From the NCBI GenBank assembly GCA_003290165.1, contig QNQO01010699.1, forward strand, positions 1-64,000: a stretch of 64,000 bases of DNA, written 5' to 3'. The notes beneath the pieces were generated by a model. That model saw nothing but the letters and a program-made list of their open reading frames with translations, made no database searches and was not told where the DNA came from. Made by a program: the position numbers and the translations under genes. This DNA is from Berberis thunbergii. Its lineage: Eukaryota > Streptophyta > Magnoliopsida > Ranunculales > Berberidaceae. Shown piece by piece: positions 43,480-55,628 of this stretch; the stretch's first letter is position 1, and the number at the start of each line of letters is the position of its first letter.

Positions 43480-45065
43480 TAACATTAGACGAAATCCTAT
43501 ATATATATACTATGGTATTCCCCTACCTTCGACACTCAAATTGTTTAATAGGAAGAGAATTTTCAACTTTTGCTAGGGATATTTCAGTCCTATGCGAACA
43601 TAAACTTGAGTTAAACACCATCCGCTTCTACATCTATGTGATCCATTAGATATTTATGTTTGAGTAAATCTCAGACGTTATTCATCTCGAACCTGAAACA
43701 ACATTCTTAAATGTAATATTATTAGGGTATTCCCCGTGCCAAATAAAAGTTAATATGATAAATGATTTATTCTACTTTATTTTTCTAGCATCAACACCTC
43801 ATTATATTATTGATTAAGCCAATATATTATTGATCACCTTTAAGTTTTCATCCTTCATACTTACATGCGTAATCACCACCATCAACAAATGAAGAAAAAT
43901 AAATAAATATTAAAATGTTGGGTATGATAATCGAGTCCATACACTTTTATTGGGGATTGATTGAAGGTAAGACATAAAAGGCTAACTTTAAGTCACAACC
44001 ATTAGATGAAACTTGTCTCTTGGTGCTTTAAGTTCTATGTGATTCGTTAAATTCTTATATTTGGATAAATATCACCCGTTATTTATTTCAAACATCAAAC
44101 ACCATTCTGATTTGTAATATAGATTAGGGTATCCCACGTGCCATTGGCACAATAAAAGCTTAAAACTTATCAAAACATGATCACCATTAAGTTTTCATTA
44201 TTCACACTTACATACCTAATCACCACCATCAACAATTGAAAAAAAATATATCAAAATGTTGGGTATGAAAATCAAACCCATGCGCCAATGGCATGACATC
44301 TCGACGGTTAGAGCTTGGCAGATGGTACCACTAGGTCATGGGTTCAAACCCAGCTTGTGGCATCTTTATGGGTTCTGGGATCCTATAAAAACCTTGTTTG
44401 CCTTTAAAAAAAAAATCAAACCCATGCACTCTTATTGGGGATTAATTAAAGGTAAGACACAAATGCTAACTTTAAGTCCTAACCATTAGATAAAACGAAT
44501 TTCAACCATTAAATGAAACTTATCTTTTGGTGCTTTAAGTTCTATGTGATCAGTTAGACTCATATATTTAAGTAAATCTCAACCGTCTTTTATCTCCAAC
44601 CTCAAACACTCTTCTGATTTGTAATATAGACTAGGGTATTCCCCATGCCGTTGGCACGATAAAAGTTTAACATGATAAATATAGTTGGGTATGAGAATCG
44701 AACTCATGCACTCTTGGTGCTTCAAGTTCTATGTGACCAATTAGATTCTTATAATTGGGTAAATCTCAATTGTATTTTATCTTCAACCTCAAACATCATC
44801 CTGATTTTTAATATTGACTAGGGTATTTTTCATGTCGTTGGCACGATAAAAGTTTAAAACTTGTCAAAACATGATTACTCTTAAGTTTTCATCATTCATA
44901 CTTAAATAAACATTAAAATGTAGGGTATGTGAATCGAACCCATGCACTACTCTTAGTGTTTTATGTTCTATGTGATCCGTTAGATTTTTATATTTGGGTA
45001 AATCTCAATCGTCTTTTATGTCAAACCCCAAACACCATCCTGATTTGTAGTATATAATTTATATG
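43480..45065. repeat. Block of long dispersed repeats, roughly 250-300 bp units
   Basis: About five diverged copies share an ordered set of phrases: ggtatgagaatcgaacccatgcac, a ttggtgctttaagttctatgtgatc stretch, gtaaatctcaaccgt, aacaccatcctgatttgtaatat and tagggtattccccgtgccgttggcac. Copies start near 43500, 43920, 44240, 44690 and 44930. Spacing is uneven because of insertions, including the SINE at 44284. Origin unknown. Confidence 0.65.
44284..44411 (+). mobile_element. Second SINE copy with a perfect 16-bp target duplication
   Basis: Flanked by aaaatcaaacccatgc on both sides (44268-44283 and 44412-44427). It has A-box-like (acggttagagcttgg) and B-box (ggttcaaacc, 44341-44350) motifs and a tail gggatcctataaaaa followed by an A run, the same tail wording as the SINE at 29071. 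It lies within one copy of the long repeat block. Confidence 0.88.
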
Positions 45066-45137
45066 AGTTAATTTTAATTTTTAATAAATTGCAATTTTAA
45101 ATGATTTGGGAATGAATTCGGATTGGGTTGTTGCTTT

Positions 45138-46675
45138 GACACCCCAATTTCCACTCATTGACACAACCAACTGAGTAACGCCCCCAACTTTTTGAATTAC
45201 ACCACCAATAAAAAAAACCACAATCCACCTGCATTTTGCTTTTCTCTCCCTCCCACTCTCCGATTGTTTCTCTTATTCTCCCACTCTAATCATTTGTGCG
45301 CAAGAAATCAAATGATTTATCTTTTTTATCTTGCTACTCGCTCATCTCTCACTACTCTCATCCCTCCCAATTTCTATCATCTTCAACTGAAATTTACTCA
45401 CAAAAGTGACTGTGTGTGAGTTTGGGTTCGATTAGATTAGATTTGGATGCATTGTCGCCTTAATTTGATTGAGATTTTGATCGACAGTACAAGTGAGTGT
45501 CAGTGGGTGTTCGAAATAGTTGTTTGAGGTTCATTGTTGGTGTTAATTTGCAGGAAACGAATTTTTTTTTTCGAATAAGCCTACATTATGTTCAAAATAT
45601 AAAACCTAAGAAATTCGTATCAAAATTCGCACAACATATAGCCAGAATATAAATGAGTTTCACATGTGACATGGCAAAATTTTGAAGAAAATTCACAGGG
45701 TTTGGTGAGTTTAGGGTCAAATTTCTTATGTTTGAAAATAGGGTATTGCCCCTTACTTTGGACCATTTTAGATGCTCAATTGAGATTCATTCTCTAGATT
45801 ATAAAAAAACAAAACATTATAGTACTTTGAGTTATCTTATAAACACAATTTGAATAAGTTGAAAATATTTTTAAAGGAGCAAGTTATAGTCATTTTACCA
45901 GAGTCGCTCAATTAGTTCAGTAAAGAAGACAGGGTATGTTCCCCAACTTTGGGCCAATTTAGACATTCAATTGAGACCTATTCTCTAGATTATCAAAACA
46001 CATATTATAGTACTTTGAGATATCTTATAAGCACAATTGAATTAATTAGAAATGTTTTAAATTGAACAAGTTTTGGTCATATTACCACAAACACGCGTCT
46101 CTATATGTGGAAAATTTATGTGGAAAATTCACAGAAAGGGCTACGAGATTCTTCAGTTATTTATCATGATTGTCTGCGTGTTTTGAAGGATTTTTTTTGC
46201 AACAGTCTGCATGTATTTTGTAAAGATTTGATTTTTTTTGGATTTTTTTTTGTTCTATTAAACAAAATGGTAGAACGACCTTTCGGGTTGCCATGAAAGG
46301 GCGCCATGACAAAACAAACAACAACATTTCAAAAAGAAGAAAAGAGAAGAAGGAATGGGAGAGGAGGAGATTGAAGACGAAGTGGGGGGAGGGAGAACAC
46401 CGACGGTGAGATGAGGGAGGTCTCTCCCTCTGTCTCTGAACCAAATCGAGCGACGGTGATGAGAGCAGGAGCCCTTTCCTCCACCTTGATTCAAATCGTG
46501 AAGAAGAAAGAGGGGGAAAATGGGTTTTACACTTTATATTGGTGGTATTATTTAGTGTGTGTGTATATATATATACATATTTTATTTTATTATTATTATT
46601 TTTTCTGTAGCAAATTTTTTTTGGTGTTAATAATGTCAATGAGTGAAAATGGTGGTGTTACAAAGCTACATATTT
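45138..46675. mobile_element. Candidate TIR element (Mutator-like length of inverted repeat)
   Basis: The left end, ttgacaccccaatttccactcattgacac-type sequence, and the inverse of the right end, gtaacaccaccattttcactcattgacat-type sequence, align over about 30 bases with several mismatches. No clear target duplication and no transposase. Frames inside (46157-46686) come from simple-sequence stretches. Confidence 0.4.
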
Positions 46676-46779
46676 GGGATAGATAAACTAAATTTTGAAT
46701 TTAGATTCAAAATTTCAATCAATCTGATCTGAATCCAATCCAATTACATCAGAATCCAATTCAATTACACCCCTATAAG

Positions 46780-47205
46780 TAGGGCCTACGAGATTCTGGC
46801 CGGAACTCAAAACTGATGTCAAAGTGCAGAGCAAAGGCGTATAGGCCCTGGACCTGTGTTTTGTACTACTTTTTCGCCAGTTAATGCAAAATTTAGCTCA
46901 TCCACTTCCTTGATTCCATCTTCTCTCACGCAATCTTCTTCAATTCAATTCGATTAGGAAACTCATTCAATTATTACAGTTGAAGTTGAATTCCCGATCG
47001 CCCCATCTGTATCTGTTTCTTCCCGCCATAACCATAAATCCTGTTTAATAAAATCAAACAACATGACGACGATTGCTTAACTAATTCGACCAACCCATCT
47101 AATCCATTTAGCTCTGGCTCTGGGTTTTATTATTTAAACTCTCTAAACAAAACCCATTTCTCAGATTAGCCACTCTCGTCCCAACCAGACAACAAATCTC
47201 ACTCA
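46780..47205. other. 5' flank of the KCR1-like pseudogene
   Basis: No other feature. A pyrimidine-rich stretch with ttctctcacgcaatcttc near 46920 would suit a former 5' untranslated region. Confidence 0.4.
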
Positions 47206-47855
47206 ATGCCAACGGAGCTCTGTTTTCTGGAGCAGTTGAAATCTCAGCCTGCTTGACTTTCTCTGCTTTTTATTCTTGGTGCCTTCTCATTCCTCAAATC
47301 TTCAATATCCTTTTTTTTAACTGGTTTTATGTTAGTTTCCTCAGACCTGCTAAGAATCTCAAGAAATACAGGTCATGGGCAATGGTATCAGGGCCAACTG
47401 ATGGCATTGGGAAAGGTTTTGCCTTCCAACTAGCTCGAAAAGGGCTTAACTTAGTCTTGGTTGGTGGAAATCCTGATAAGCTTCAAGAGGTTTTCTGATG
47501 CGATTCGAGCCAAGTTTGGGAAAATCCAGATAAAGAATGTTGTTGTGGATTTCTCTGGTGATATCTCTCAGGGGATTTTGAGAATTCAGGAAGCCATTGA
47601 AGGGTTGGGGATGTTGGTGTTCTCATCAATAATGTTGGAATCTCATATCCTTATGCGAGGTTCTTCCATGAAGTGGATGAACAACTATTGAAAATCTAAT
47701 TAAAGTAAATGTTGAAGGCACTATAAAGGTTACTCAAGCTCTTCTGCCTGGGATGCTTAAGAGAAAGAAAGGCGCAATTGTTAATATTGGTTCTGGTGCT
47801 GCAATTGTTATACCTTCTGATCGTCTTTATGCTGTTTATGCTGTCACCAAAGCGT
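47206..47855 (+). pseudogene. KCR1: KCR1-like very-long-chain 3-oxoacyl-CoA reductase pseudogene, first exon
   Basis: Starts MPTELCFLEQLKSQPA, then TGA where plant KCR1 has Trp, followed by the membrane segment LSLLFILGAFSFLK. After a frameshift it reads FLRPAKNLKKYRSWAMVSGP TDGIGKGFAFQLARKGLNLV (Rossmann cofactor motif). After another shift come FGKIQIKNVVVDFSGDISQG and, with further shifts, [55 protein letters not shown] and VYAVTKA (catalytic YxxxK). It ends in a GT donor at 47856. KCR1 is the ER ketoacyl-CoA reductase of very-long-chain fatty acid elongation. One stop and at least three frameshifts show it is dead. The second exon is not in the window. Confidence 0.85.
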
Positions 47856-48293
47856 GTAAGTCTTGTATTTACACTCCCTTCTTTTGCTTTAGCTGTTAGA
47901 TTTTCTTTTTTTTTTTTGCTGTGACTGACTTCATACTTTAGGTAAGTAATGAGATCTGACTTCTCTTTCAAAATTTATGCAATCATTCGTGTGGTTAGGA
48001 TTTTGATTTTCTAAGAATAATATCCTAACTTCATAAATTATTGTCGTGATCAATTTGATATCAGGATGATCATATTCTTTTCTCCATAATTATAATTAAT
48101 TGATTCCCAGACTATGCTGTGTCTCACTGAGAAATGGCAAGAAATGATGAATAACAATAAAGAACTACGCTATCAAGCTGGAGGCGCTGTAAAGCTAGAT
48201 TTTTATTGTTAATCTAGGCTGTATAGCTCAAATTGCAGAAGACAAGCATGTGTCCAACACGGGTACGCCATCCTTTTAGAATTGCCGTAGTAC
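47856..48293. other. Former intron of the KCR1-like pseudogene
   Basis: AT-rich, with a T-run near 47908. No coding content seen. Confidence 0.45.
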
Positions 48294-48301
48294 CCAGACA
48301 G

Positions 48302-49120
48302 CAGTGGCGGATTTATGTATTGGATAAGGGGGGCAATTGACCCCCTTATAATTTTGAAAAAAGCTCATTAAGTTAATTGTATGTTTTATCTTATCCCTTT
48401 AAAATTTTAGATTGCCCCTTTTTATATACAATCTTGGTTATTGACTCCAGGTTATTTTAAATCAAAGGGTGTTGTTTTCTATTTTTTAAACTTCACCTTC
48501 ACCAATCTCAATCTCAATCCCAATCCCACTCCACCTCTTTTTCTTTTATTTAATCTCTCTCTCTCTCTATTTCTCATATATCCATCCACCATCTCTCTCT
48601 TTTTCTTTTTTTAATATCTCTCTATTTTAATTCCCACCATTAATTGAGTTGGAGACCGGAGGAAGGGAAATTATACATTTCAAGAATTTTTTTTTAAATT
48701 TCTATCTATTTAATCTCTTTATTTTAGATTAAACAATTATAAATTTTAGATTTCAAAAGTTGTTGTTTGTCTGCTTTGTCCGAGCTAGCCCAAAAGGAAA
48801 AAATTCTCCATCCACTCTAGTCCAGAGAATAGACACTACTTAAGCTACTGCTGCTACTACTACTTGGACTTAAATTGTACTGTTATGCTTGCCTCAACGC
48901 CAAAAAGTTAGAAAGAAAGCAGAGTTATGCTTCTCGCCAACTCTCATCTTATACCACCATGCTTAATTTTGTTTTCTCCAATTAAAAAATGTGAACTCTT
49001 CATTTGCTAACTATAGTTGAATTAATTATGTCATGTATATTTGTTTAGTTGAACAGTTGTATAGTAAAATAGTTGTGTACTGTTTGCCCCCCTTTATCTG
49101 CAATCCTAGATCCGCCCCTG
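48302..49120. mobile_element. Non-autonomous hAT element with perfect 8-bp duplication
   Basis: Ends CAGTGGCGGATTTATG and (inverse) CAGGGGCGGATCTAGG. Flanked by CCAGACAG on both sides (48294-48301 and 49121-49128). An 819-bp element without transposase. The 8-bp duplication and CAG(T/G)GGCGGA terminus mark a hAT family. It lies in the decayed intron of the KCR1-like gene. Confidence 0.88.
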
Positions 49121-49205
49121 CCAGACAGTAACCATATTTTTGCATTTCTTGTTACTCTTTTTATGTGTATCATTTTGGTTTTGTGGTTTATGTTGGCATG
49201 AGAAG

Positions 49206-49883
49206 TGATGATACGTCAAAACGTTATCAATTCTACGCTGTACACGTGTCATGATGATCTTGAGGAATGACAGGCTTAGCGTCAGTCTAACACTGATCCG
49301 ACCCAAACGGTTTTAAGCCCGCCCATTGCATTATGCTAGACAGATTCGAATTCTCATAGCCTGCTAAGCCCATGTATCTCACAGCTATCATCAATACCCG
49401 TAAGCCCTACTAAGGCAAGTATCTCGAAGATCAGCTTCAGACGAGCAATTACAATAGATTCTCACTTCCAACTAGAAAGTAAGTTCCAGAATGTGTATCG
49501 CATATGAAGACTTCTACCTATCAAATACTCTCGGAACGAAAACTATCTCCCTCATATCTAGGAGCACATGGCTAACAAGGAAACTTGCCTCCACAACACA
49601 ACTCCTAATTAGAGAAGGATCTCCATGTAGATCTTCTTCCCTAATCTACCCCATCGATGATAAGGTTGAACTAGGATTCCTGCACTCTAAATAAGACATG
49701 AGATTGTAAGCTAAAGTACACTACAAATTATCTGTTTACAACATTACACCTTTCTCAGATCCCTGTTTGACTTTAGCATCAGAGTGTCATGGGCCACCAC
49801 AATGTGGTCTGTGGCTCACGTGCGTTCATTGTGCAGGTCAGCAGGTCAATGTCAAGGCAGAAAGCGAAAAAATGACTGCATTA
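49206..49883 (+). mobile_element. 5' LTR of element 3 and adjoining PBS
   Basis: Starts TGATGATACGTCAAAACG and ends GACTGCATTA. PBS-like tggcgttgtctgtgggga follows from 49887. Shares cacgtgtcatgatgatcttg, aagtatctcgaagatcagct and gactttagcatcagagtgtc with the LTRs of element 2. Confidence 0.83.
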
Positions 49884-49959
49884 GTTTGGCGTTGTCTGTG
49901 GGGACGACAAAGTTCTTAACCTTTCACTAGCATCATCTCTTATCAAAATACAAAGAGAT

Positions 49960-51625
49960 GGTGACCACTAGATTACGCAAATGGAGAACAAGGGGACACA
50001 TCAAACGCTCGGACTGGCACCATGCCACCACTTTTGACGGTACCAGTGATGCACGGGCAGCAGACTTACACCTCCACGCCAACAACAGCAGTGACATACC
50101 CCATGATAGATTTGTTGTCATCTCAAATACAACAAATCGCCATAAATCAGGAGAAACACAAACCTCCATATCGAGGAGACAACAAAGAGCAAATATAGGA
50201 GAGTCAAGCCCATGCTAGTTCTCATTGGACTAGAGGGGGCGACGCGGTCAATACAAAATCGGCTCTTAGGGCAGAGTGGCTAGGCCCTCAGAACACCCTC
50301 CGTAGAGGGACGCACGACCCAGATGTGTTGTACCGTATCTTTGTTCCCCGTTCGTGAACCGTATCATGAACAAGGTGCTTCCAAAGAAGTTTACGCCTCA
50401 AAAACTCGACTTCTACAACGGGACCACCGACCCGTTCGACCACCTACGCCATTACCAGCATGTAATGGCACTCAAGGAAGGATCTGAGTCTGTGATGTGC
50501 ATAACTTTCTCTACCGGCCTAAAGAAATCAGCGCTAACATGGTTCTACAGTCTCCCGCTGAAGTCAATCGACTCATTTAAGACGTTTGCAAAAGAGTTCA
50601 TGATGCGGTTTGTTTGAAACTAGCGCCTCCGAAAGGACCCACACTAGATACTCTATCTGAAGTATAGATCCAATGAGTCACTCAACGAGTACGTCACGCA
50701 CTTCAACGACGAGCTGACACTTATTGACGGTTGCAGTGACGACACGGCTGTGACGACTTTCACTGCGTACCTAAATGAGGGAAAGTTTAATGAATGTCTC
50801 ACCTTGGAATCCCCTTTGGATATGGCGGAGCTCCTCAATAGCGCCCATAGGTACATCACCTTAGAAGAATTGAGAACTGTGTAGAGGGAAACGGAAGGTG
50901 ACAAGAAGTCATCCGGTCCTAAAAACATGAAGAGAATAAGGCGTGAGGATGAATAAAGGAGCAAGCGAAAGCGCAATGACAACAAGTCAGACCCTGGCCG
51001 GGCCGGGACCCCTCCAAGCGAGACAACAAAAAGTATTGTTCATATCACAAGGAAGGTGGTCACGATACCAACAACTACAAGAGTCTAAGGTACGAGATCG
51101 AGTACTGGATCCACAAAGGCAAGCTAAAATAATTTCTGGGCTCTGAGAAGCGATCAGAAAGACCCAGGGACTGGGGGGTCGGTCAAGGAAATAGATAGAG
51201 ACTCTGGGCATAATCTATGTCCTTCATGGAGTCATACCGAATGAAGACCAATCGAACAGGTCCCGTAAGCGGACTCTACTGGAGATGCGAACACAACTCG
51301 AAAATGAGGACAAACACGTTTACTACTCGAGGGTGCAATGTCCCATTCCCACCTTAACCTTCACAGACAAATACCTCGAAGGAACCTGAGCGCTGCACAA
51401 TGATGCGCTCGTCATATCGGTTTCTATTGCAAAGTGGGAGATAAATAGAACTCTAGGTTAACGTCCTGTTCTATAATGTGTTCCACGCTATGGACCTTAA
51501 GGTGGGAAAACCTGATGTCCTCAGACTACCCGTTTATCAGATTCAACAAGAAAAATGTTTATCGATTGAAAAGATAAAGTTAATAGTAGTGGCAGGAGAG
51601 CCACACGAGTTGGCAATATGTTTGA
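49960..51625 (+). pseudogene. Gag and protease start of element 3
   Basis: MVTTRLRKWRTRGHIKRSDW opens gag at 49960. The retrotransposon gag domain follows at 50354-50900: KFTPQKLDFYNGTTDPFDHL, ALTWFYSLPLKSIDSFKTFA, SLNEYVTHFNDELTLIDGCS, AELLNSAHRYITLEELRTV. A CCHC-like stretch with YCSYHKEGGHDTNNYKSL lies at 51035-51090. The protease region reads DALVISVSIAKWEIN, then VLFYNVFHAMDLKVGKPDVL at about 51400-51520, but the DTGSS active-site codons between them are missing. Stops near 50618 and 50884 break gag. The frame is the best-preserved gag of the three Tat-type copies. Confidence 0.8.
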
Positions 51626-53653
51626 AACTAAACCATTAAAGTAATTTATTCTTTGTGTGAGAATTAGTTGAATATATTATGTGAAAATATTATGACTATG
51701 GTAATAAATACATTTTTTACTGAAATTAAATCTCTACATTATAAATTGTGATAATATTTGTGAATATATATTTTGTTGTGTGATCACGTTTAGAGGATGA
51801 AGTTGCAAAGTACGCTGAAAATAATTTTAGAGGCATGACTTTAATTTGATTGGTATGTTGATTGACTTCTGGTTTAATAGTGATAATTGAAATGTTAAGG
51901 GTCGGATAATATATGTTAATGCATTAGGGTGAATATGAGTATTTGATTGTGATGCATTTAAACTGCTAAGCTGCATTTGAGTTTTTGTTGATTTTTGTGC
52001 TCTTTTCCACAACTCCAAAAAAAAAAATTAATGAGAAAAAATGAAAATTGTGTTTTTGTATACAGACTTGCTTGTATATGTGGTATATAATTTTTGCATA
52101 CAAATTTCTTTCCATATCAGATTTGTCATTCCATGTGATCAGTAGTATATGTAATGTTTAGAAAATGTTTGCCATGATCAAATTTTTGGTGAGATGACAT
52201 GTTCCTCGATGTGACACCCCACTTGGAACATGTATGCTCCGAATGGTTTCGAAGGCAAGGGAGACACACTTGGGTGATGTGTGCTCGGCACGAGAGGAGA
52301 GTGCGATTGTAGAAAAAAAAAAGCAAAATTTTTGTCTATGTGCATGGTTGCCTTAAGGGAAGAAACTAAATGCTAATTCGATCATTGAATGAGAGCTACA
52401 TGTCTTCCTTAAGGTAAAAATGTATTTTGTTGATATTTAAATAATGACATATTATGACTATGATTTATTTGATTGAAGATAAGTTGTATTTATGAGGATC
52501 ATTAAATTATGAATTTTACTCATTTGTTTCTAACCGTTCAGTGCAGGATGATAAATCTACTTACATTTCTGCAAGTGTGACTTACCATGTTGTGAGTGTG
52601 GGATGAGTAAATGTTTACTTTTTCAAGATAGTAAACTTTTTGTATGACATGTTTGACTCATGGAAGAACTACTAGGTTGTGATGTGTTATTTATTGGGTC
52701 TGAACTTTTCATGTTAAAACGTCTGACTTATTTTATTTATAAGAGATCGAGATTTCTCATACCTGACCCAAGTAAATTTATGCTTCTTGGATACATTCTT
52801 ATTGGAATGTAGCTATTTAGCTTTTATCGGGTTATAGAGTTTTGAGACGGCATCTTTGGCTGTTTATTTTATGTAGTGATCATCTCCAAATAGTTACTTG
52901 ATAGAATTTTTGTCTATGTTAATTTTTATTTAATGTTTATGTTATTAAATTTTTACATCCCAAGTTTTAGAAAAACGGATCTTACGTGAATATAAAGATT
53001 TTCGTTTTTCCGAAAATTGAAAATTGGAAAGCATTTTTTTATCCTACTATTGTATTGGGATCTATATTTTATATAAATATTCGTGTTTGCAAGGAATTCT
53101 TACCAAATAAAAGAAAAAGGACAAAATATTTCCAATAAAGGCAAAGACTAGATAATGAAGAGTGATTCAGTGATACATAGCATGTGACATTCACATGATA
53201 TTTTCTCAACACCTTGATTGAAGAGAGTCTGGCATCTCAAACAGGGTGGACACACTCCTAGTCCCCAAAAATCGCAATGAGATTTACTGACTTTGAAATC
53301 CTTGATTGGAATTGAAATTTGATCACCACTCTTTACCATCACATATATGAGCTTTGCTAGGGGTCGACGGAAAGGAGCGACGGAAATGCCCCTCCCTGAA
53401 CCCCTAGAATTTTCGCACATATATAGCATATGGTTGACTTTGAAAAATAAATGAATTATCTCTTAACCAACAAGTCCAACAACCCCTCTCACTCACACAC
53501 ATCCAGTCACTGCAACAAACCAGGGCATGATATAGCAAACAACAGAACATATGCTAAAAATCAAAGGTTTTCAATCCATCAAGGATATGGTACATGTAAA
53601 ATTTCAAACCATTTCAAGGAACGCAAGATATGGAAAGTTCATTGATTCTAATA
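51626..53653. other. AT-rich intergenic stretch, no recognised gene
   Basis: The only longer frame, minus 53148-53429 (93 codons, with CDFWGLGVCPPCLRCQTLF), is not one I recognise. It has four Cys in a short stretch but no known motif. Two short phrases (cgatgtgacaccccacttgg near 52208; gatgataaatctacttac near 52549) recall LTR sequence but have no partners. Confidence 0.45.
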
Positions 53654-55254
53654 TGTTAAGCGGAAGCTTACAAACCCATCCAAATTTGTATTGTCAAAGT
53701 TTTAAAAATTCAATTAATTCTTAAAATTCAAAAAGAGGATTACAATTTCTTTGATTATGCTTATTTAACCAAAATAAAATCTTAAATCTAGTCTAATTAA
53801 AATTTTAATTGGACTTTAACATGGACTAACCCAATTATTAACTTAATAATACAACAAATAAAAATATACACATTACATCATTATCCCTCGCTTCAAAAAG
53901 CATGCCCTCGAGTTTTGAGGATGCAATCTCTGAAAAATGCACAAATAAGAAAAGACCTCGAACTTTCCCTTTGTAGTTTCTCTAACTGGGAACAATCAAA
54001 TAAAAAATTTGCCAACAAACATAATGTGCAGCATGAAACCTTGGGCCCAAAGATGTTTATTTTATGATATGAAGTCTCTCAAACACACTTGCAAAATCGT
54101 TCTCAAAATTCGCCATAAAATTGTCTCAAATTAGATCAAATGTTGTTATGAGGAGGTACATGGTCTGTCATGTGGTGCTGAATAGTCATAAGATCAAAAT
54201 CAGAAAATTCAGAACACTGAGGCAGTACAGAGTTTTCCTTGAGTTGGTCAATAGCCTGGTCCTCATTGAAAGAGGGTTTGGACCTTTATGGTGGTACAAC
54301 CAAATAAGAGGAGGCAAATAACTAATGAAGAGGAGGAGGCAAATAACTTTGTCTGCCCAAATGAATTTCACAAACAAAGGTTTCTCCCTCTTCCAACCGC
54401 ATTGCTGGATGAATGCCATGGTCTTGCGTCTAGACAAGTAGAAGTGTAAGCTTGCTCTGATCATGCACAAGTTGCTCGTGACAACGCCAGCGACTTACAG
54501 TGACCAAAGGAGACTCAAATCGTTGCGGTGAAGCTTGTTGTTGTGTTCTCCCTCGCTGATTGGACTGATTTGGTGTTCTCCAACAATAGGATTCCAACGG
54601 CTGTGGTTGACCACGGTGGTGATGGGGCAGTCGATGAAGACCCAAAAATTCACGCTGGATATCTGAATCGACCAAGGTATACTGAGTACCACGCGGTGGG
54701 GGTTGTTGGTGGTTTTGCGCCAGACGAGGTGGTGAAGATGGTAGGTTTGTTTGTCGACTGAGTGATGATGGCTGACGATGTCGACAGAGATGTTGGCGAC
54801 TGCGGTGATTGAATTTGAGATGGTTTTGTTAAAAACGTTTGTTGATTTCCTGATTTCAAACAAAAACCATGGAATTTTGAGTTGAAATCACTATCTCGAC
54901 TTAGACTAGAGGAAATTACAACCACCCCTTTTTCTTTTCTTCGATCTTCAGATTTTCGAAAATCTGCAAAAATGTTGTAATGTGTTTCGGCCTCATAACT
55001 TGCAGATAACTTTATACCCTTTGTACACATGTTCAGCAGAAGATTACAAACCAAAACTTCGAAACTTGTATTTGTCAAAGTTTCACAAAATTAATTCTCA
55101 AAATTCAACAAAATTGATTACAACTCCTATAATTATGCCTATTTAACCAAAATAAAACCCTAAACTTAATGACTTGTACCACTAGCTGGGCTTTAACATG
55201 GACTAATCCAATTATTAACTAAATAACACAAGTAAAAATACCCATATTACATCA
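53654..55254 (-). mobile_element. Small non-autonomous LTR-like element
   Basis: Direct repeats 53654-53880 and 55030-55254 share tacaaa..cttgtatt.gtcaaagttt, ttaaccaaaataaaa and actttaacatggactaa-type phrases. In minus orientation each starts TGATGTAATAT/TGATGTAATGT. The base run next to the left copy reads, in minus, CTCGAGGGCATGCTTTTTG followed by a gaagcgagggataatga purine tract, as at the 3' end of chromovirus-type polyproteins. No target duplication is evident. The interior (1.15 kb) has only unsupported frames. Confidence 0.55.
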
Positions 55255-55628
55255 GATTACTTGTAGACACTATGTTCAGTACACAACCCTGCATCGATTT
55301 GAAGGTTGCAGGCCTCAATCGTAACAGACTACCAAATCTTCCCAGTCGACTTGATATAGTTGTCATGTAGAATTTCCGCCAAAGAGGCAATACAAAGCTC
55401 ACTGCGAATGGGAAAAAAGATTCAATCCAATCAACTACAGATCAAGTTATACAACAACGAGTGCTAGTTTGAAGATACACTAACTGGTAGAAATATACAT
55501 TACCTGGCAAATTAGGGCTATTCAGACTAATTGCCAGACATGAGGGGGTTCATATTTCCCTGACTGCACCAAAATGCACAAATGATATATAATGAGTTTT
55601 GCTATAATGTAATTCACAGCATATCATG
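55255..55628 (-). other. 3' flank of the PPR gene
   Basis: Probable 3' untranslated region and terminator of the PPR gene at 55629-57994. No other feature. Confidence 0.45.

Larger units (their letters stand above)
49206..51625 (+). mobile_element. 5' half of a Tat-type Ty3/Gypsy element, element 3 (truncated)
   Basis: LTR (49206-49883), PBS, gag and the start of protease in plus orientation. Similarity to Gypsy stops near 51625 and AT-rich unrelated sequence follows, so RT, RNase H, integrase and the 3' LTR are missing here. Closest relatives in the window are elements 1 and 2. Confidence 0.8.

Noticed and set aside
46157..46686. 160-codon minus frame and plus-strand frames
   Set aside because: T-rich and dinucleotide stretches keep several frames open together. 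No family signature, and the region lies within a candidate TIR element.
43246..46776. A large outer hAT element (gagggggtgtcaatg to caattacacccctat)
   Set aside because: The ends look similar in inverted orientation but no 8-bp duplication is found, and the AT-rich words next to them are common.
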